From positions 1 through 64,000 of the forward strand of contig CBDFGG010000004.1 in the NCBI GenBank assembly GCA_965247015.1: a DNA stretch of 64,000 nt, written 5' to 3'. Positions 61,391 through 64,000 of this stretch are shown here, piece after piece (position 1 is the stretch's first letter; every line of letters starts with the position of its first letter). A program made the translations under genes and the position numbers. The notes below the pieces were generated by a model. It was not told where the DNA came from. It worked only from the letters and a program-made list of their open reading frames with translations, and did not search any database. This stretch comes from JAIXWP01 sp965247015. Its GTDB lineage: Bacteria; Bacteroidota; Bacteroidia; Flavobacteriales_D; Sanyastnellaceae.

Positions 61391-63442
61391 ATGAAATTTA
61401 GTCGTTATGTGATCATCGGCAGCTTAGCATTGATGGCGTGTGGATCAGGTGAACAACAACCTGCCGCAACCCAGGAGGCTAAAGCTCCAGCAGCTTGCGT
61501 AGACAATGATTCTACGTTTAAGTATGAAGTTGAAAGTTTCGCAGACATCCGCATCTTGCGCTACCGCATTCCATGCTGGGATCGTCTGACTCTGAAACAA
61601 CAAGAATTAGTGTACTATCTCACTCAAGCAGGACTAGCAGGTCGTGATATCATGTGGGATCAGAACTACAAGCACAATCTTGAAATTCGTTCTATTCTTG
61701 AAAAAATCTACACCACTTATTCTGGTGATAAAACAGTAGCTGAATGGGTGGCTTTTGAAACTTATCTCAAGCAAATCTGGATGAGTAATGGTATTCATCA
61801 CCATTACAGCAACCTAAAGCACACTCCAAAATTCACAAAGGCATATTTCACTACGCTTCTTTCAGCGACTACAACTGAATGCAGCCCTGAGATCATGGAG
61901 GTTATTTTCAACCCAAAAGTAGATGCTCGTAAAGTTGAAAAAGACGCTGCAAAAGGTCTTGTAGAAAACTCTGCAGTGAACATGTATGGTGACGATGTGA
62001 CTACTAAAGAAGCGCAAGAATATTACGCATCGCTTGCTAAGCCCGGCGACCGCGCTCCACTTTCTTATGGTATCAATGCGAAACTAGTAAAGAAAGATGG
62101 CAAGCTTACTGAGGAAGTATACAAAGTAGGCGGTCTCTATGGAACTGCTCTTGAAAAAGTAGTTTACTGGTTGGAGAAAGCAGAGAAGGTTGCTGAAAAT
62201 GATCAGCAAGCTGCAGCTCTTCGCAAACTGGTGAAATTCTATCAAACTGGCGACCTGCGTACATGGGATGATTTCAATATCCAATGGGCCGGAGCTACAG
62301 AAGGTGATATCGACTATATCCATGGTTTCGTGGAGGTTTATAATGACCCACTTGGAAACAGAGGTTCTTATGAAGCGATCGTTCAAATCAACGATTTCGA
62401 AGCTTCTGATCGCATGAAAGTAATGATGCAAAACGCTCAATACTTCGAAGACAATTCTCCCATCATGCCTCAGCATAAGAAGAAAGAAGTGAAAGGTATT
62501 ACCTACCGCGTTGTAAACGTAGCGGGTGAAGCTGGAGATGCTTCTCCTTCCACTCCAATTGGAGTGAACCTTCCAAACGCACAATGGATTCGTACTACAC
62601 ACGGATCTAAATCTGTGAGCTTAGGAAATATCGAAGATGCATATAACAACGCTCCAGGCGGTGGTATGCTCGAAGAATTCGCAAATGATGCTGAAGAAGT
62701 AGAACGCGCGAAGAAGTATGGTAACATCGCTGGTAAACTTCACACAGCAATGCACGAAGTAATCGGACACGCGAGTGGTCAATTGGAAGAAGGCGTTGCT
62801 CCATCATCACAAACGTTGAAGGAGTTTGCTTCAACGATCGAAGAAGGTCGTGCAGACTTAGTAGCGCTCTACTATGTGATGGACCCTAAATTGGTTGAAC
62901 TCGGATTGATGGAAAACTTAGAGGTCGGAAAAGCAGAGTACGATGGATACTTGAGAAATGGTATGCTTGTGCAATTGCGCCGTCTGAAACTAGGTGAAGA
63001 AATCGAGGAAGCTCACATGAGAAACCGCGCATGGGTTAGCAACTGGATCTATGAAAAAGGTCTCGCTGAAAATGTTATCGTGAAAGAAGTTCGTGATGGT
63101 AAAACGTTTATCGATATCAAGGACTACGATAAAATGCGTGTTCTAGTTGGTGAACTCTTGAAAGAAGTTCAGCGCATTACTTCAAGCGGCGATTATGCTG
63201 CTGCGAAGGCACTAGCTGATGGTTATGGTAAAAAAGTAGATGCTAAAATCCACAAAGAAGTATTGGATCGTAGCGACAAACTCAATATCCCAGCTTACGG
63301 CGGATTTATGAATCCTGTATTGGTTCCGGAAATGGATGCTGCTGGAAAAATCACTAAAATCAATGTGACTTATCAAGATAAGTTCGCTGATCAAATGTTG
63401 ATGTACAGCAAAGAGTACGGATTCCTTGCACCGAAGAAATAA
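61391..63442 (+). CDS. Dipeptidyl peptidase III (M49), lipoprotein
   Basis: This zinc peptidase releases dipeptides from short peptides. Its length is 683 residues, and a lipoprotein signal (YVIIGSLALMAC, Cys17) places it in the envelope. The zinc site is HTAMHEVIGHASGQ (~residues 455-468; HEXXGH, where many family members have HELLGH), with the third-ligand motif STIEEGRADLVALYY. N-terminal features are ILRYRIPCWDRLTLKQQELVYYL and the mid-domain DFNIQWAGATEGDIDYIHGF. It is preceded by a TTACCTTCG-like box and ended by a strong terminator. Confidence 0.95.
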   Translation: MKFSRYVIIGSLALMACGSGEQQPAATQEAKAPAACVDNDSTFKYEVESFADIRILRYRIPCWDRLTLKQQELVYYLTQAGLAGRDIMWDQNYKHNLEIRSILEKIYTTYSGDKTVAEWVAFETYLKQIWMSNGIHHHYSNLKHTPKFTKAYFTTLLSATTTECSPEIMEVIFNPKVDARKVEKDAAKGLVENSAVNMYGDDVTTKEAQEYYASLAKPGDRAPLSYGINAKLVKKDGKLTEEVYKVGGLYGTALEKVVYWLEKAEKVAENDQQAAALRKLVKFYQTGDLRTWDDFNIQWAGATEGDIDYIHGFVEVYNDPLGNRGSYEAIVQINDFEASDRMKVMMQNAQYFEDNSPIMPQHKKKEVKGITYRVVNVAGEAGDASPSTPIGVNLPNAQWIRTTHGSKSVSLGNIEDAYNNAPGGGMLEEFANDAEEVERAKKYGNIAGKLHTAMHEVIGHASGQLEEGVAPSSQTLKEFASTIEEGRADLVALYYVMDPKLVELGLMENLEVGKAEYDGYLRNGMLVQLRRLKLGEEIEEAHMRNRAWVSNWIYEKGLAENVIVKEVRDGKTFIDIKDYDKMRVLVGELLKEVQRITSSGDYAAAKALADGYGKKVDAKIHKEVLDRSDKLNIPAYGGFMNPVLVPEMDAAGKITKINVTYQDKFADQMLMYSKEYGFLAPKK

Positions 63443-63465
63443 ATCGAAATAATAATTTTGATTAC

Positions 63466-63499
63466 AAAAGCGCCCACCCGATATCGGGTGGGCGCTTTT
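63466..63499 (+). terminator. Intrinsic terminator after dipeptidyl peptidase III
   Basis: A perfect palindrome of 34 bp has arms AAAAGCGCCCACCCGAT / ATCGGGTGGGCGCTTTT (the central GATATC forms the loop), followed by further T. It is strong in either direction. Confidence 0.93.
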
Positions 63500-63501
63500 T
63501 T

Positions 63502-63509
63502 TATATTTG
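63502..63509 (+). promoter_or_regulatory. -7 box of the last gene, 4 nt before its ATG
   Basis: A perfect TATATTTG follows the terminator directly and ends 4 nt before the ATG at 63514, which predicts a nearly leaderless transcript. Confidence 0.55.
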
Positions 63510-63513
63510 AAGC

Positions 63514-64000
63514 ATGTCATCTACTACTCCATCCTCAGACTTATTGTATTTTTTACAAAAAGGCCTTTCAAAAGCGCAAGTGGAAGAAATAGCAAAGCTC
63601 ATCCGAGCTGATCGTAAGGCCATGAAACAAATGGTAGAATATGCCACCATGCATGAGGATACCATCGGCATGAAAGCCTCGTGGATAATGGGTGCGGCAT
63701 CAGTTCAGGAAAACAATTGCGCACATGCTCACATACCTCAAATCATTGATCGTTTAGGTGCAATTAAGACCATGGGCATCAAACGAGAGCTCATTAAAAC
63801 GATGATGTTTTCGAACGTGATGGATTGCGCAAACTTAGGCACCTTGGTCGATACTTTATTCGTCTTTCTGCGATCCACTAGCGAAGACATCAGCGTAAGT
63901 TATAATTCTATGAAGTTGATGAATATGATTGTCAAACATATTCCCGAACTCAAAGAAGAATTTCACGACACATTAGCGCATCAAATGGAGTATAAATCTC
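63514..64000 (+). CDS. Helical (HEAT-like) protein, 5' part only
   Basis: The open frame runs off the right edge after 162 codons. The protein begins MSSTTPSSDLLYFLQKGLSK and is fully helical, with repeated amphipathic pairs: VEEIAKLIRADRKAMKQMVE, ASWIMGAASVQENNCAHAH, QIIDRLGAIKTMGIKRELIK and SVSYNSMKLMNMIVKHIPEL. This pattern suggests HEAT/ARM-type repeats. It has no signal peptide. I do not know a function. The start is fixed by the TATATTTG box 4 nt upstream and by the terminator before it. Confidence 0.8.
   Translation, partial: MSSTTPSSDLLYFLQKGLSKAQVEEIAKLIRADRKAMKQMVEYATMHEDTIGMKASWIMGAASVQENNCAHAHIPQIIDRLGAIKTMGIKRELIKTMMFSNVMDCANLGTLVDTLFVFLRSTSEDISVSYNSMKLMNMIVKHIPELKEEFHDTLAHQMEYKS

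Noticed and set aside
62084..62602. A 172-codon antisense frame inside dipeptidyl peptidase III
   Set aside because: It is opposite a well-supported enzyme gene, with no start context and no protein-like motifs.
1..64000. tRNA, rRNA, prophage, insertion sequence or CRISPR genes
   Set aside because: I looked for tRNA-like T-loop sequences, transposase or integrase motifs and short direct repeats and saw none that I could support.

Overview
The window looks like a chromosomal segment of a Bacteroidota bacterium, probably a free-living Flavobacteriia-like lineage; I cannot place it lower. The evidence is a SusC/SusD outer-membrane pair, two secreted proteins with type IX secretion (T9SS type A) tails, a giant HYR/Ig-repeat surface protein, Bacteroidota-specific families (DUF1599, DUF1800/DUF1501, DUF2797, DUF5106-thioredoxin), no Shine-Dalgarno sequences, and promoters with a TAnnTTTG -7 box. 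I found no rRNA, tRNA, CRISPR, integrase, transposase or phage genes.

Layout. 1-8084 (minus): most of one giant secreted protein (about 2,690 residues visible, 3' end outside the window) made of about 20 four-cysteine HYR-like modules. Two of these modules carry a nested ~200-residue domain, and the frame is broken by three single-base shifts. 8.3-20 kb: housekeeping and transport genes: rpe, coaE, a CsgG-like lipoprotein, glutathione peroxidase, a SulP transporter with beta-carbonic anhydrase (probable bicarbonate uptake), a zinc membrane protease, a Tet-type MFS pump, a HAD phosphatase, a class IV aminotransferase, a DppB-like permease coupled to a duplicated DUF1599 protein, and folP. 19.8-21.1 kb: two very small ORFs and a frameshifted folD. 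21.2-30.2 kb: a sus-like alpha-glucan locus (secreted GH13 amylase, SusC, SusD, two small surface proteins), closed by a bidirectional terminator.

30-47.9 kb: prmA-tpiA, recQ, an RlmI-type methyltransferase, hisS, a WD40 protein, a three-gene envelope operon (lipoprotein, DUF2147, beta-barrel), a SIMPL protein with a catalytically altered MltD-like LysM protein, a WG-repeat protein, an MFS transporter and a prolyl oligopeptidase. 47.9-64 kb: nucleoid-associated protein with 5-formyl-THF cyclo-ligase, a thioredoxin-fold lipid-exported protein, an NAD-binding epimerase-like protein, another T9SS cargo, a DUF2797-DUF1800-DUF1501 operon, an RRM protein with an attenuator-like leader, a DUF6348 protein and lipoprotein, apaG with a GH113-like hydrolase, dipeptidyl peptidase III, and the start of a helical-repeat protein.

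The most interesting signals are regulatory and structural rather than a new enzyme system. One is a recurring promoter arrangement in which the TAnnTTTG box ends only 4-5 nt before the start codon (leaderless-type mRNAs) for cytosolic genes, while surface genes have longer leaders. Another is inverted repeats whose right arm overlaps the -7 box at several loci. Others are the nested domain insertion in the giant protein, several metal- or catalytic-site-less family members, and four candidate micro-ORFs of 24-50 codons. Four single-base frameshifts (three in the giant gene, one in folD) more likely reflect assembly error than biology, but they need checking against reads.
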